A DNA stretch of 64,000 nucleotides from Bathynomus jamesi (taxonomy: Eukaryota > Arthropoda > Malacostraca > Isopoda > Cirolanidae), in contig JAJOZX010002361.1 in the NCBI GenBank assembly GCA_023014485.1, forward strand, positions 534,001 through 598,000, in the 5' to 3' direction. Of this stretch, positions 10,173-21,120 are shown piece by piece. Position numbers and translations under genes: made by a program. The notes under the pieces were generated by a model. It worked only from the letters and a program-made list of their open reading frames with translations. It was not told where the DNA came from and ran no database searches. The first letter of the stretch is position 1; every line of letters starts with the position of its first letter.

Positions 10173-11132
10173 GCGGCAAACGACGTCTGTAAGAGAGGCA
10201 AACGACATTCCTCTTCCTCGCCTGTTTGTTTCATGGCTGGAAGTTGTAAACAAGGCTATAAAACTCAAACACGTGGGCATGGAGCAGGCCCACGGAGGAA
10301 ACACAGATTTTGTGTTATTTCCAGAAATGCCCGCCAGAGGACGTCACCAAGGCCTATAAAAATGCGAGTTCTTTCTCAAATAGCTCTCATTACTTTTTCA
10401 TGCCTTTCTTCTTCACATCTCGTTCTCCGGCCCTTCGTCGGAGAGCGGACCGCCGGCCTTCAAGACACCACAAGCATACGCGAAGTCAATCACATCAATC
10501 GAGGCCTACTACTATTTCATCCCGCTAGAAGCAACATCACTGCTGAAGATCTACTAGCGCCCTTTCGACTGGCCTTCAAAACTCATAATCTCCACCGGTA
10601 CTCCCAATCCGCCTTCAGATTCATCTACTTCGAAGCCCAGGTCTGTAAATCTTCTCGTAGGCCACAAGCCCACTTGGCCTACCTTTCTGCCTTCGTGTTA
10701 AACAACTCTCGCGCAACCTACAATCTTCAGTCTTCAGAGTTATTTACATGAGAGTTATTTATGGGGTCTGTCACACATGCAGATGGTCGTAAGAATTAGC
10801 CTCTCATTATGACCTTTGTCGTGTCCAGAAGGGGGGGGGGGTCATGTTGAAGACTAATTAGGTTTGTCACAATCTACCATCTTTGTGGGCATTGTTTTTC
10901 AAATATTAAACTATACAATGTTACTGTTTCCATTTCACATCAATTTTATTTTATCCATACCCAAACGGATCACCCTGTATATTGTTTGTTTGAGCTGAAT
11001 GCCCAGACTGGTGACCCTAAGCATTCGTTTTAATTTAATTAATAAATTATAGTAAACCTACTTTCTAGGCCACTGAAACTGACGACTTCAAACCATTTTT
11101 ATTCATTTATTATAGTGAGTCGACACGTAGGC

Positions 11133-11136
<4 letters not shown>
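10173..11136. other. Unassigned, moderately GC-rich region with TATA-like boxes
   Basis: A long plus-strand reading frame crosses 10180-10750, but it begins inside dinucleotide repeats and its product shows no domain, so I do not call a gene. TATA-like CTATAAAACTC (10258) and CCTATAAAAATGCGAG (10354) occur, and a poly-G run lies near 10840. A solo LTR or promoter-bearing repeat is possible, but I found no terminal duplications. Confidence 0.4.
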
Positions 11137-11185
<49 letters not shown>

Positions 11186-11257
11186 GACATAGGGCTGAAG
11201 CCGGTCCTTCAGCTTCGAAGCCGAAGCCTACAAAAGCCGTCTTCAGCCCCATGTCTG

Positions 11258-11341
<84 letters not shown>
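11137..11341. repeat. (AT)n - 80-bp hairpin - (AT)n(GA)n
   Basis: The unit at 11181-11260 has 20-bp arms (ATTCAGACATAGGGCTGAAG and its near complement) and lies between two (AT)n tracts; the second runs into (GA)n. Confidence 0.85.
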
Positions 11342-11348
<7 letters not shown>

Positions 11349-11670
11349 CACGCAGTTAAGAAAAGAACTCGAAAAACTGGTGGGCCATTTTCAACCAAAA
11401 CTTGGTTGAATGGTTGGGGCCCAGCCAAGAAAGTAGACAGTTGATTTTGGTGAGGTCACATATGTAGGCATCGTATATTGTCGCTATCAGTAGTCACTAC
11501 CGATAACGTGAGACAATAAAGTCATCATTCAAAATTATTATTCTTGCCCTTCTTTGTTTTTCCTGAGCTTATATGACATAGGTGATGATTGTTGTGAGGG
11601 GCTGCGTTCTTATAGGGTGGAAGTTGGGTTTTGTGCTAGAGTTAATAATTGTCCTAAATTTACCAATACA
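11342..11670. other. No gene seen
   Basis: AT-moderate sequence with an AATAAA at about 11516. No repeat boundary or ORF is supported. Confidence 0.4.
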
Positions 11671-11880
11671 CCAGGGTGTCCTCGTGGTAAAAGCGTCGGG
11701 CTGTTAATCTGAAAGTCCCAAATTCGAATTTCAGTTCGGATTTTTGAGTTCAGCCATTGAGACGCTTCTCCGGCTTTTTCTTGATGGTAGGGTAGTGGTT
11801 GGATCCCTCGTAGAGCTGCATGTGCACTCTGTCGTATGACCTTATTAGATTAGGCGATGTATTCGAATTCACCAAATTTG
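11671..11880 (+). repeat. tRNA-derived SINE-like sequence
   Basis: A tRNA-like head (11671-11742) shows a D-arm-like TCCTCGTGGTAAAAGCG and a degenerate B box. It is followed by ~140 bp of non-coding body. It differs from the other SINE families in the window. Confidence 0.5.
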
Positions 11881-12770
11881 GTATGCTTTCGTTCGACGTG
11901 ATATTAAAACTCAGGTTTCCAAAGAAGTAAGTTGATTTACGTGTTTGCTGGATGCGAAAATGAAAGTCAGAATAAAATTGACTTTTTCCTCCTAAAAAAT
12001 TCGCCTTTCGAAATAAGGGAAATGACTTTAAAAAAAAAAAATCTTAAAAAATAACAGGAAAACTCATTGAAAAAATAGTAAAAGTTTTAAGTCTCAAATA
12101 TTTCATCATTTCAATAAATAATCAGATTGTATAATCTTGCGCTAAAACCGCTAATTTATTCTTTAACAGTGGTTTACGCCCTTATACATAATTCAAAATG
12201 GCCGCGGTTAATCATCGCTTGAAAATTCAAATGGACCAATCAGATCGCTCCGTTGGCAACGGTTTCTTCTCGGCACTTAAACCTAAAGCGCATTTTTTCG
12301 CCTCAACATCCCAATTCCATTTCACGGTACGGCAAATCTTCTACACAACTATATCCTAAGTCTTCCGAGGAAAAAATAGCCACACAAATATTTCGTATCT
12401 CATCGCAAATTTTTTATATATGTTCCACACACACACACACACTCACACACACACACATACATATATATATAATGACTTTCAGCAAGGTGTTGTTGTTGTA
12501 TATCAGAGAGCGCTCTAACGTTTCCAGGTTTAAAGATAAGGATAATTTTGCTTCGCATATTTCATACAACTTTGTTGATGTATAATGCCTTCTAAGTGTA
12601 ATTATTATATACATATATATATATATATACAAAATTTCCGCTATATAAATATTTCGTAATGCGATACTCCTGCGTGCGTTTAAATATTTGGGAGGAGACG
12701 AGTTTTACTGGAAACTGGAGATTCATTTTTGTATGGAAGGGAATATATATATATATGTGTGTGTGTGTGG

Positions 12771-12798
<28 letters not shown>
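11881..12798. other. No gene seen; microsatellites at the right
   Basis: (CA)n at about 12425-12456, (AT)n at 12607-12628 and imperfect (GT)n at 12757-12798. Otherwise AT-rich with no supported feature. Confidence 0.5.
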
Positions 12799-12801
<3 letters not shown>

Positions 12802-13404
12802 AGATGGGCAGTAACGCGTTACATGTAACGACGTTACGTAACGAACGTTACAAAAGTAACGAGTAACGGTAACGCCTGAAAGATTTTCAAATGTATCAAT
12901 GTAACGGTAACGCTTTGCAAATTTTTTATCACTGTAACGGATTTTTTCGTTACTCGTTACTCGATACTTGAATTTGAATTTGATAACATTGCCATTCCAT
13001 TCATGAGGACTATTAAATGCAATTCACTATTCCGTGTTAGTGGCAACAACTAAATTTGTATTTTCTATGTCTCATCTTTCCCAAAAATCATTGGGTGCAA
13101 ATTATTGTGCAATGCAGTATATCGTTCTTAAAAGAAGAACATTTATATAGTCAATAATAGTAGCTATTAGAATTTATATGGTATGGCTGCCATTTGTAAG
13201 TTTATCTGTAGTTTCAAAACACGTGTGAAGGCACATAAACAAATATCAAATGTAACTAGTTACTTGTAACGTCGTTACATGTATCGAGTAACGGTAACGC
13301 TTTAAGGATTTTCAAAAGTAACGATGTAACGGTAACGCCGAGTACATTTTCGACGTGTAACGAGTAACGGTAACGCCGCCCAACTTAATGTAATGGTGCC
13401 CATC

Positions 13405-13408
<4 letters not shown>
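12799..13408. mobile_element. hAT-like MITE with GTAACG repeats, inside (GT)n
   Basis: The ends are CAGAGATGGGCA and, complemented, CAATGATGGGCA. Both subterminal regions hold dense repeats of GTAACG/CGTTAC in both orientations, probably transposase-binding sites. The flanks on both sides are GT microsatellite, so the duplication (TGTGTGTG) cannot be told from the repeat. The ends resemble those of the hAT element at 56297-57659, which has GTTAACG repeats. Confidence 0.8.

Positions 13409-13459
<51 letters not shown>
13409..13459. repeat. (GT)n microsatellite
   Basis: A pure GT run, the right half of the tract split by the hAT-like MITE. Confidence 0.95.
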
Positions 13460-13460
<1 letters not shown>

Positions 13461-13559
13461 GTTTATTTCAGTTTTTAATTTAGTATACCATTAATTAAAT
13501 ATTTTCTATGGCATATATAAAACAAAGCACATAGAAAATATTGAAAAAAGTAATATTGT

Positions 13560-13859
13560 ATCACTTAATAATAAACACAAGAAATGGATCGGACATGTGT
13601 TGAGAGGAGAAGGATTGTTGAAGGAGGTGATAGAGGGTAGATATGAAGATAGAAGGCCGAGGGGAAGGAAAAGGAAAGCAATGCTGGATGATTTGAAGGC
13701 AGGCAGGAGCTATCATGAGATGAAAAGGATAGCTCAGAACTCAGAAGAGAACACTTTGGCGGGACACATGAGTTGGACCTGCCTGATAGGCAGAACACGA
13801 TGGATGGATAGAGGGAATAATAAAGTATTTCAGACTTTAAAATTAATATCAATTAAGGT
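13560..13859 (+). pseudogene. LINE reverse transcriptase C-terminal remnant
   Basis: The translation KKWIGHVLRGEGLLKEVIEG and GRRPRGRKRKAMLDDLK-like sequence resemble the C-terminal domain of RTE/Jockey-type polyproteins (a W-x-GH-x-R motif followed by RPRGR). About 90 residues survive and the RT core is absent. A Merlin element is inserted right after it. Confidence 0.6.
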
Positions 13860-13907
13860 CATTATTCGGTAATTATTCGTTTTTACACCCAGTCTGTTTT
13901 TATGATG

Positions 13908-14085
13908 AGAACAAACTTTTCTGGTCAATTTTGAGGTGTTTTGCACGAATCTGCCATCCGTTTTCTGTGCAAATGCGTAGTTTTCGAGATATCGTCATCT
14001 CGAAAACTACGCATTTGCACAGGAAACGGATGGCAGTTTCGTACAAAACACCTCAAAATTAACCAGAAAAGTTTGCACTCGTCAT
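13908..14085. repeat. Large palindrome in Merlin copy 1
   Basis: Arms of ~85 bp meet at GAGATATCGTCATCTC. The inner 60 bp is almost perfect, with a few mismatches outward. The same structure lies at 58685-58862 in Merlin copy 2. Confidence 0.9.
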
Positions 14086-14171
14086 TAGGACCGATCAGTT
14101 TGTGATGCGTGATCTTTACGGGGGCTCCGCCCCCGTACCCCCGAGGCCTAAATTATACACAATACCTTACC

Positions 14172-14632
14172 TTATTGCGGATGGTAGAGTTCTGCAATTG
14201 CAGTCAGGAAGTGATGCAATTTTGTGGACTCGTCGGTATGTTCTGCTAGAAACAAGTACCGCGCAAAATATTTCCGGTAATGAGGGCGTTTGTTCCCAGC
14301 ACGTAAAACCCACGATTTCACGTCCTTCCACAGGCGTTCAATGTTTTGTGTGTGAATAACCAAGCTCACCGATACGATCATAAGCACGCCAACCGTCGCT
14401 AATAATGATTGAACCCGGCTTAATATTTGGTTGGATTTTTTTTACGGCACCGAAAGACCTTCTGGTCTTTTCTTAAAATACAAGCACTATTGCATTTAGG
14501 GCAGGTCACGGATGTCTTAATTATTTCGTGATTGAAAAAAAGGTCTAAACTCTTGTTTTCATCGAGGGCAATATGGCGGATTACGTCTTCAAAGTCGAAT
14601 ATGCAAAACTGATACGTCATACTTCTGGTCAC
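14172..14632 (-). pseudogene. Merlin (IS1016/ISXO2-like) transposase, deleted
   Basis: On the minus strand the N-terminal part (14420-14632) has the zinc ribbon CPKCNSACILRKDQKVFRCR preceded by a conserved FDFEDVIRHIAL. A second block reads IIISDGWRAYDRIGELGYSH and then HTQNIERLWKDVKSWVLRAG with the C-terminal ARYLFLAEH. These match the DDE core and C-terminus of ISXO2-like/Merlin transposases. The segment between the zinc ribbon and the second catalytic block is missing and frames differ, so the gene is dead. Confidence 0.85.
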
Positions 14633-14751
14633 AAAAACACCGAACTGAACAGACCAACAATTGCTAAAAATTATTTAATTGTAAAACAGGACAAATTGAA
14701 TTACGCAGAAGTAGCCAGAATCACCAAAAATAGGAAATATTCACCAAATAG

Positions 14752-14786
<35 letters not shown>

Positions 14787-14947
14787 AAAAAACACGAAAA
14801 ATAGGAAATATATTTTAATAAAAAAACACATTTTATACAAATCTGCACAGGATAAGATATATATTTTCTTAGTCAGTTTTGAATGGCAATTCAATATATT
14901 GTACTGTTTTAACCGCGCGTGAGCGGGTTTAAAGACGAATATTAACC

Positions 14948-15592
14948 CATTATTCCGTACACATTCGTGTTTCTAAAATTATAATCTTCTTGTCACAAAA
15001 GAGTTGTGATTTTTCACTATAAGAATATCGCATTAAGGAATCATTATTTAGGCCTATAACAATCCCACTGAATTCATGGGTATTGTCGCTTCTATTAATT
15101 TTAATAATTCAGCTTCTTCACTACCAACTACGGTTATGATAGGACAGAGGGAACTTACAGTTTAGGTGGAATACGAGCGATGTTTCGGTACATCATCCGA
15201 ACTCAAAGGACGACCATCCATCAAATGTCGTTTAACTTCGTTGACGTGACGTCAAGCGGTGGTGCCACATGCGTATGACATATATCTACAATTACTTTAT
15301 TTGTGTATCTAAATAACACTTAAGCATGGATCACACGATACATTTTTCACTAAATAGTTTGTGTTTGTGTCATATTTTATTATGTGTCAAAGTCATTTCT
15401 GAAATTTTATTAATGCCTTGGTGATTTTTTCGTCCTCAATAATTTATCCTTTCTTATTGTCATTTTTTTTATTTTTGAAAGTTCAAGTTACATTTCTCAT
15501 TTGTTTTTTATTGTGTGTGTGTGTGTTTTATTAATGATTTTTTCCAAGTGTTGCGTCCTTCGTGCTAGGCTGGGTTTAAAATCTCTGTTAAA
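14948..15592. other. No gene seen; possible retroelement tail
   Basis: At 15150-15230 the minus strand contains a GGATGATGTACCGAAACATC block vaguely like the Penelope-tail motifs elsewhere. Support is weak. Otherwise non-coding. Confidence 0.35.
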
Positions 15593-15846
15593 TGAGGTGC
15601 TCCGGACCACAAGCTGCCAAGCGCCAAAATTAAAAACAGAACAATGCAGTTAAAGTTTGTCAATTTGCAAAATTCATAACTTTTGAACCCATAACGATAT
15701 TTTATTGATTTCGACCATACGTACAGTTCCACAATCCGCTCCTTGACTCACCCACGGAATAGAGGAAGGGTGGGGGAATATAGTGGTATAAATAACTCAA
15801 TTCTGACCTCACTGGCGCTTGGCAGGTTGTGGTCCGGAGCGTCTCA
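15593..15846. mobile_element. MITE with ~32-bp TIRs (copy 1)
   Basis: It is 254 bp long. The ends are TGAGGTGCTCCGGACCACAA and, complemented, TGAGACGCTCCGGACCACAA; homology continues to GCCAAGCGCCA. There is no ORF. The flanks AAA/AAT do not define a clear duplication. A second copy, truncated on the right, is at 60408-60640. Confidence 0.88.
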
Positions 15847-16135
15847 AATACTTTTGATTTTTTTTTTTTTTACTGTTTCTACTGTTTCTAGATTGATTAC
15901 AATTTATTTGTACAATTTGGGTAAAAAGTTCACCGAAGAAATTAAATCTATGCAAATAGTGAACTTCTTTTCTTTTATCCGAAACAGTTCATAATTGGTT
16001 GGTAAAATCTCTGACCAATAAAACAAATAACCAACTACAGTAACAGTGTATTCGATACCCATTAAAAAAAAATGATGGATGCATTTCCTCAACTAATTAT
16101 GAATTCTTTCTGATTAATGCTATAATTATTAAAAT

Positions 16136-17326
16136 TGGTTTTTCATATGTCTGGAGACATTGGAAATATGTAGACAGAGTAATAGAACTTTATGACAATG
16201 TTTTACTTTCAACATGCTATTGCAGGTGTTCACATTGTTCACCTTCAACTTCAAGACACAGCATTACTCGTAAGTGCTCTCTGAACACTTCTAATTGTTT
16301 CAGCAGAAATTCGTTGCAGTTTTATCTTATCTTAACTTTCAATTCCTCAATTGTTCTCAGTCTGTCTACGTAGACAACAGATTTCAAATGTTTCCACAGG
16401 GAAAAGTCAAAGGATGTAAGATCCAGAGAACTGGGAGCCCACTCCACGGGCCCAGGTCTACCGATCCATTTATTGGGAAACAGATTATCTAAGTAATTGC
16501 GAGCAGCTAGTGCATAATGGGGAGCGGCCCCATCCTGTTGGAACCACAAATTCTGTATTTTGTGGTGGCATTTTTTTCAATTATTAGAAATAAAAACCTC
16601 CTGAAGCATTTGTAAGTTTCACCAGTCACATTTTCATTGAAGAAGTAGGGTCCAATGAGCTTGTCTTCAAATATTACTGCCAACACCATAACTTGTGGAT
16701 CACTTTCACAATGACCCTCTTCATATCAATGTGAATTTTCATAGCTCTAGTACCTCGAGTTATGGCGGTTAACACGGTCGTTTAAGTGAAACTGGGTTTC
16801 ATTACTAAACATTATCCACTTCGTGAGGTCTATTCTGTTAGACAACCATCCACGGAACTCAACTCAACGATCTTTATCATCCCCATCATGAAGTTTTTGG
16901 TGAGGCTGCACTTTATAAAGCTAAAAGTTATTTCCTTTTATGATACGCTTTTTGGATGAAGCACTGGTAACACCAGTTTTGCAGCTCAACTTCCGCAAAG
17001 ACTTTTTGGGGCTTTTCACCAAATGTTCAATCACAGTTTGTGATGTGCCAGCATCAGTTGCGCTTTAGGGGTGCCGTCCACTTTTGGGACTGTCATAAAC
17101 ACTGCCAGTTTCTTTAAAACGTTGCACTGATTTCCCAACTGTTCCATGGGCAATGGGTTGCCTCTCTGGATGTCTTCTATTCAATTCATCAGCGGTTGAG
17201 GGACAATTGCTAGCAAGCTTTGCGTATATGAAAATTACTTCAACTCGCTCGTCAGTTGTCAGCAAAAATGATATACTTGAAAAAACAACAACAACATAAA
17301 AGCTATGTCTCCAGTCATATGAAACA

Positions 17327-17329
<3 letters not shown>
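16136..17329 (-). mobile_element. Mariner-like element, decayed
   Basis: Its 24-bp inverted ends read TGGTTTTTCATATGTCTGGA on the left and TGGTGTTTCATATGACTGGA on the right complement. The right end meets an (AT)n tract. The interior encodes a decayed transposase on the minus strand. Confidence 0.85.
16322..17290 (-). pseudogene. Mariner-like transposase, decayed (41-residue D-D spacing)
   Basis: The N-terminal helix-turn-helix remnant (RVEVIFIYAKLASNCPSTAD, then GTVGKSVQRFKETGSVYDSP) lies at 17065-17290. The catalytic remnants are VFEDKLIGPYFFNENVTG-like sequence (16507-16689) and WFQQDGAAPHYALAARNYL to SLDLTSFDFSLWKHLKS (16322-16549). The spacing from QQD to the last Asp is again 41 residues by my count. 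Several frameshifts separate the blocks and the region holding the first Asp is eroded. Confidence 0.8.
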
Positions 17330-17365
<36 letters not shown>

Positions 17366-17368
<3 letters not shown>

Positions 17369-18273
17369 GGCGTCCCAAAAAAATGTATACACACTTTAAA
17401 TAATTATAAAGGCAGTGTTTATTAAAATACATTTCATTTTCAAAATGTAATAGAATCTACAGACATTATTTAATTGTTTTGTCAACGCCTGTTTTCAAAC
17501 TGACGTCTGTTCTGGTCCAGGCACTGCTGATAACGCGAAGCAATGGAATCGCAAACATCACGAAACATTTCGTTTGGTATTTGTGTGCATTCTCGTTCAA
17601 TGGCTGCTCTCAATTCAGCGACTGTTGCAGGTTTTATAGCGTAGACTTTGTCTTTTAAGTATCCCCATAAAAAAAGTCTAGTGGTGTGAGGTCTGGTGAA
17701 CGCGGAGGGTATTCTACGAAACCCCTTCGTCCAATCCACATCCACATCGTGCCAAGTACCACTCGCAATACTCCACTCTTCGGTCCGGATCATCATCTTC
17801 ATTAATAGCATGGACTAATCTTGGAATGTAACTTTTCCATTGACAGCGCTTCAAAATGCGTTGGACAGACGATTCTGAAATTCCTACCTCACGACTCGCT
17901 TGCCGCACAGATTTTCTTGGACTTTGGTGATACGTTTCCAGTACTCTTTCTTGCTTTGTGGGGCTTGTCGATGTCCGTGGTCTTCCGGAACGCTTCTTGT
18001 GGACATTCTGAACAGTTCCATCGGCTTCAAACTTATCTCTAATTCGAGTGATGGTAAGTCGCGTTGGTGGATCTGTTTGAAACTCCCTCCTAAACTGTCT
18101 TTGCACTTCAACTGCGTTTTCACACTTCCAGTAGCATTTTAGAATGAATTTCCTTTGTTCAAAGCTTAGTCTGACTGCCATTATTAATTCTAATGGGTTT
18201 AACTTGGAAAGAAAGAAACATCAATTGAGCTATCAGCTGTTAAAGTGTGTATACATGTTTTTGGGACGCCCTG
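17366..18273 (-). mobile_element. Mariner-like element, internally deleted
   Basis: Its 34-bp inverted ends start CAGGGCGTCCCAAAAA and differ at one position. They are flanked by TA on both sides (17364-17365, 18274-18275), within (AT)n. It is 908 bp long. Confidence 0.92.
17482..18181 (-). pseudogene. Mariner-like transposase lacking the catalytic middle
   Basis: The N-terminus is well preserved ([54 protein letters not shown]), giving two helix-turn-helix domains. After [12 protein letters not shown] the sequence jumps to the C-terminal part around the last catalytic Asp (RSPDLTPLDFFLWGYLKDKV, read with frameshifts) and ends in DQNRRQFENRR. The first two catalytic Asp residues are deleted. 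The DNA-binding part is a 155-codon open frame that could still bind TIRs. Confidence 0.85.
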
Positions 18274-18294
18274 TATATATATATATATATATAT

Positions 18295-18985
18295 GCAAAT
18301 AACTGCAATGACCGCGCAGTATATAAATGAATAGAAACGACATAAGTATTAAGGAACGTTTCTGCACACGAGGCGGTTCGCCTCATTTTTCATTATTTCG
18401 TTATCTCTCCTCCTCGTGTGCAGAAACGTTCCTTAATACTTATGTCGTTTCTATTCATTTATATACTGCGCGGTCATTGCAGTTATTTGCGCATATTCAC
18501 GATTTGCGAGGGTGCTCTCTGAGGGCATTGGTTTCTGCCCTATTTGGGAGAATTTCGATTTGTGATTGAGTGAGGTCCGTAGCATAATGGTAGAGCGTCC
18601 GACCGGCAATTGGAAGGCCCTGGGTTCGCTTCCCAGGCGGTTCGCCTCATTTTTCATTATTTCGTTATCTCTCCTCCTCGTGTGCAGAAACGTTCCTTAA
18701 TACTTATGTCGTTTCTATTCATTTATATACTGTGCGGTCATTGCAGTTATTTACGCATATTCACGATTTGCGAGGGTGCTCTCTGAGGGCATTGGTTTCT
18801 GCCCTATTTGGGAGAATTTCGATTTGTGATTGAGTGAGGTCCGTAGCATAATGGTAGAGCGTCCGACCGGCAATTGGAAGGCCCTGGGTTCGTTTCCCAG
18901 GCGGTTCGCCTCATTTTTCATTATTTCGTTATCTCTCCTCCTCGTGTGCAGAAACGTTCCTTAATACTTATGTCGTTTCTATTCA
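18295..18985. repeat. Palindrome plus 264-bp tandem repeat with tRNA-like units
   Basis: The 78-bp arms at 18295-18372 and 18413-18490 are exact complements. From 18372 a 264-bp unit is repeated about 2.3 times (for example GGCGGTTCGCCTCATTTTTC at 18372, 18636 and 18900). The two complete tRNA-like copies are near 18572 and 18836 (A-box AGCATAATGGTAGAGCG; B-box GGTTCGCTTCC / GGTTCGTTTCC). The unit shares its arm sequence with the palindrome at 9779-10028. Confidence 0.9.
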
Positions 18986-19004
18986 TATATATATATATAA
19001 TATA

Positions 19005-19465
19005 TAAGATGATGTCTGTTCGTTTATACACGCCTAAACTGCTAGGGCTGCACCAAATTTAGTATACACATTAACGGAGAATCAGGGAAGGTTTCATTAA
19101 CACACCCACCCCTCCCACTCTTCCCTAAGGTTTCGCGAAGTTTTTTGCTGCGTTAGGCGCAGCGGGCATTCCTTTAACCTTTGGTTAGCTTCCGCCCGAA
19201 TTGTTCATTCTAACGAAGGTCAAGCTTTTCACTCCATCTTAGACCTACAGTTTAATGTGGAATCCGAACCACTCCCCACCACCATCCCAGCGTCTTAACC
19301 ACAAGGCCACCCAGGGTGCCCATTTATCTACCAATCACTTTCTTTACTGTGTGGAAGGATGAACAGCTGGGTTTTGCTGCGCCGGCTGCCGTCACCATGT
19401 TTCGATCCCGTGGCCGATGGATTTGTAGTCAGCGACGCTAACCACTACACCACCGAGGCGCATTC

Positions 19466-19468
<3 letters not shown>
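19005..19468 (-). repeat. Composite tRNA-type SINE, copy 1
   Basis: Read on the minus strand, it has a first tRNA-like head (GCGCCTCGGTGGTGTAGTGG, then GGGATCGAAAC), a linker containing CAGCAAAACCCAGCTGTTC, and a second tRNA-like head (GGTGGCCTTGTGGTTAAGAC, then GGTTCGGATTCCAC). A ~180-bp tail follows. (AT)n tracts bound both ends. Copy 2 is on the plus strand at 21517-21805 and a tail fragment is at 38780-38945. Confidence 0.8.
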
Positions 19469-19511
<43 letters not shown>

Positions 19512-19514
19512 ATA

Positions 19515-21120
19515 TGATCCTACACTAGCAACAAATTACATGCCGGTGTATTCATTATCTATGTTCAGTAAAGTTTTTGAAAAAATTGTAAAAAGTAGAA
19601 TGCAGCGATATTTAGAATCCTACAAGTTATTATCTTTAAATCAATATGGCTTCCGTAATGGTAATAATAAAACAACGGAAATGGCTATTTTAAATCTTAT
19701 GGAAATGCAAATCTAGCTAAATAAATAGACCAAAGATCAATATTTATGGATTTGAGTAAGGCGTTTGATGTAATAGACCATAATATTCTATTTAATAAAT
19801 TATATTGTTACGGCTTCAGAGGAGCAATCCAGTGATTGGTTTAAAAGTTATTTGTCCGATAGATATAATTTTGTATCAGTAAATAAGGTTTGCTCAACTA
19901 AAGCGCTTGTCAAACATGGTGTGCTACAGGGTTCAGTTCTGTGTCCACTGTTATTTTTATTATATATAAATGACCTTCCACGTTCATCTGATATACTGAA
20001 CTTCATAATGTTTGCAAATGATACAACTGTGTCTTTTTCTTGCAAAGATGTTAATTCAGTTAAGAATATATTTAATTCAGAATTCATCAGTGTAATGAAA
20101 CGGTTGACCACCAATAAACTCTTCCTAAATACCAATAAAACAAATGTTATGATTTTTATTAATAAAAGAAATGTATATCTTCATGAACTTAATGTCAATG
20201 AAAGCGCCATGAAGGAGTGTACTGTAACAAAATTTCTTGGTGTAATGATAGATAAGAATTTCCACTGTAGTGTTCATCTAAATTATATCGCGAAAAAGAT
20301 TTCAAAGAGCTTTGCTACAATGTTTAAACTTAGAAATGTAGTCCCTAAACAGGTTTTATTGACTCTTTATCATACTCTTATTCTTTCTTATATAACGCGC
20401 TGCACCCTTGTTTTGAGGAAACCCGCTAACAACGCATTAAACGGTATCTTTGTCATCCAAACAAGAGCAATAAGGTTATTATCTGATGCTGATTTCCCTG
20501 ATCACTCTAGCGCATTATTTAAAGAGCTGAAACTACTAAAGCTCAATGATGTAATCAAACTAGCACATTTTAATTTTATTTACGAGTGTAAGAACAAAAT
20601 CATAAACTTACAATGGGTAAATATATATTTTGTAACTCATCAAGAAATCCACTCGTATCAGACCAGAAATAGATCAAAGCGTGTTATACCTCAATTTAGA
20701 TTGTCTTCATTTCAAAAACTACCCATTTTCATTGGATTGAAACTATGGAATGATTTAAATGCTGATATAAAAAATATTGTGAATCGAAATTCGTTTAAAA
20801 CCAAGTTTAAATCCCGATTAATAATGGCATACTAATAAAAATCTGGGATTAATGTACATTACTATTGTTTATTCATTTCTCGTGTGTAATCTAGTTTTAA
20901 AGAGACATTTCTCGTGATTGTTCAGTTCTTATCTCTCATGTATAATACTGATTTCTTTGTATGGTATTGGTATAATACATGCAATAATGACCTTGCCTTT
21001 GTCATATCGATAATGATAATTTAAGATTAATACATACTTTAACTATTAATAATACTTGTATAATTATTTATTTATTTATGTATTATTAATTAATAATAAC
21101 TAGCTGTTTTATTTTTAATA
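19515..21120 (+). mobile_element. LINE family B, 5'-truncated
   Basis: The RT domain begins near YMPVYSLSMFSKVFEKIV and reads to the stop at 20835. A ~280-bp AT-rich 3' UTR follows. The left end is cut at an (AT)n tract. Two frame problems lie before 19850. Confidence 0.8.
19852..20835 (+). pseudogene. LINE reverse transcriptase, C-terminal 327 codons open
   Basis: Motifs in order are a fingers/palm remnant upstream (RMQRYLESYKLLSLNQYGFR, and KAFDVIDHNILF in other frames), VLQGSVLCPLLFLLYINDLP (motif B), MFANDTTVSF in the place of the catalytic FADD, then LFLNTNKTNVMIF, TKFLGVMIDKNFH and the C-terminal ADIKNIVNRNSFKTKFKSRL. The first Asp of the catalytic pair is Asn, which should abolish activity. 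Together with the upstream frame damage this makes it a relic, although the 984-bp frame is open. Confidence 0.85.

Larger units (their letters stand above)
13868..14947 (-). mobile_element. Merlin-type DNA transposon, copy 1, internally deleted
   Basis: The TIRs start GGTAATTATTCGTTTTTACA on the left and GGTTAATATTCGTCTTTAAA on the right complement. A perfect 8-bp duplication CATTATTC flanks it (13860-13867, 14948-14955), as expected for Merlin (8-9 bp). Inside the left end is a ~175-bp palindrome (13908-14085), also present in copy 2 at 58644-59589. The transposase is on the minus strand and internally deleted. Confidence 0.9.

Noticed and set aside
10041..10751. 236-codon plus-strand ORF
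   Set aside because: Its first ~45 codons are (AT)n and (GA)n, and the rest has no domain or repeated composition bias typical of real proteins.
15150..15230. Fourth hammerhead-like motif (minus strand)
   Set aside because: GGATGA and GAAAC are present, but no plausible stem II lies between them.
18372..18985. CRISPR-like array
   Set aside because: The repeat unit is 264 bp with no unique spacers, in a eukaryotic repeat context.
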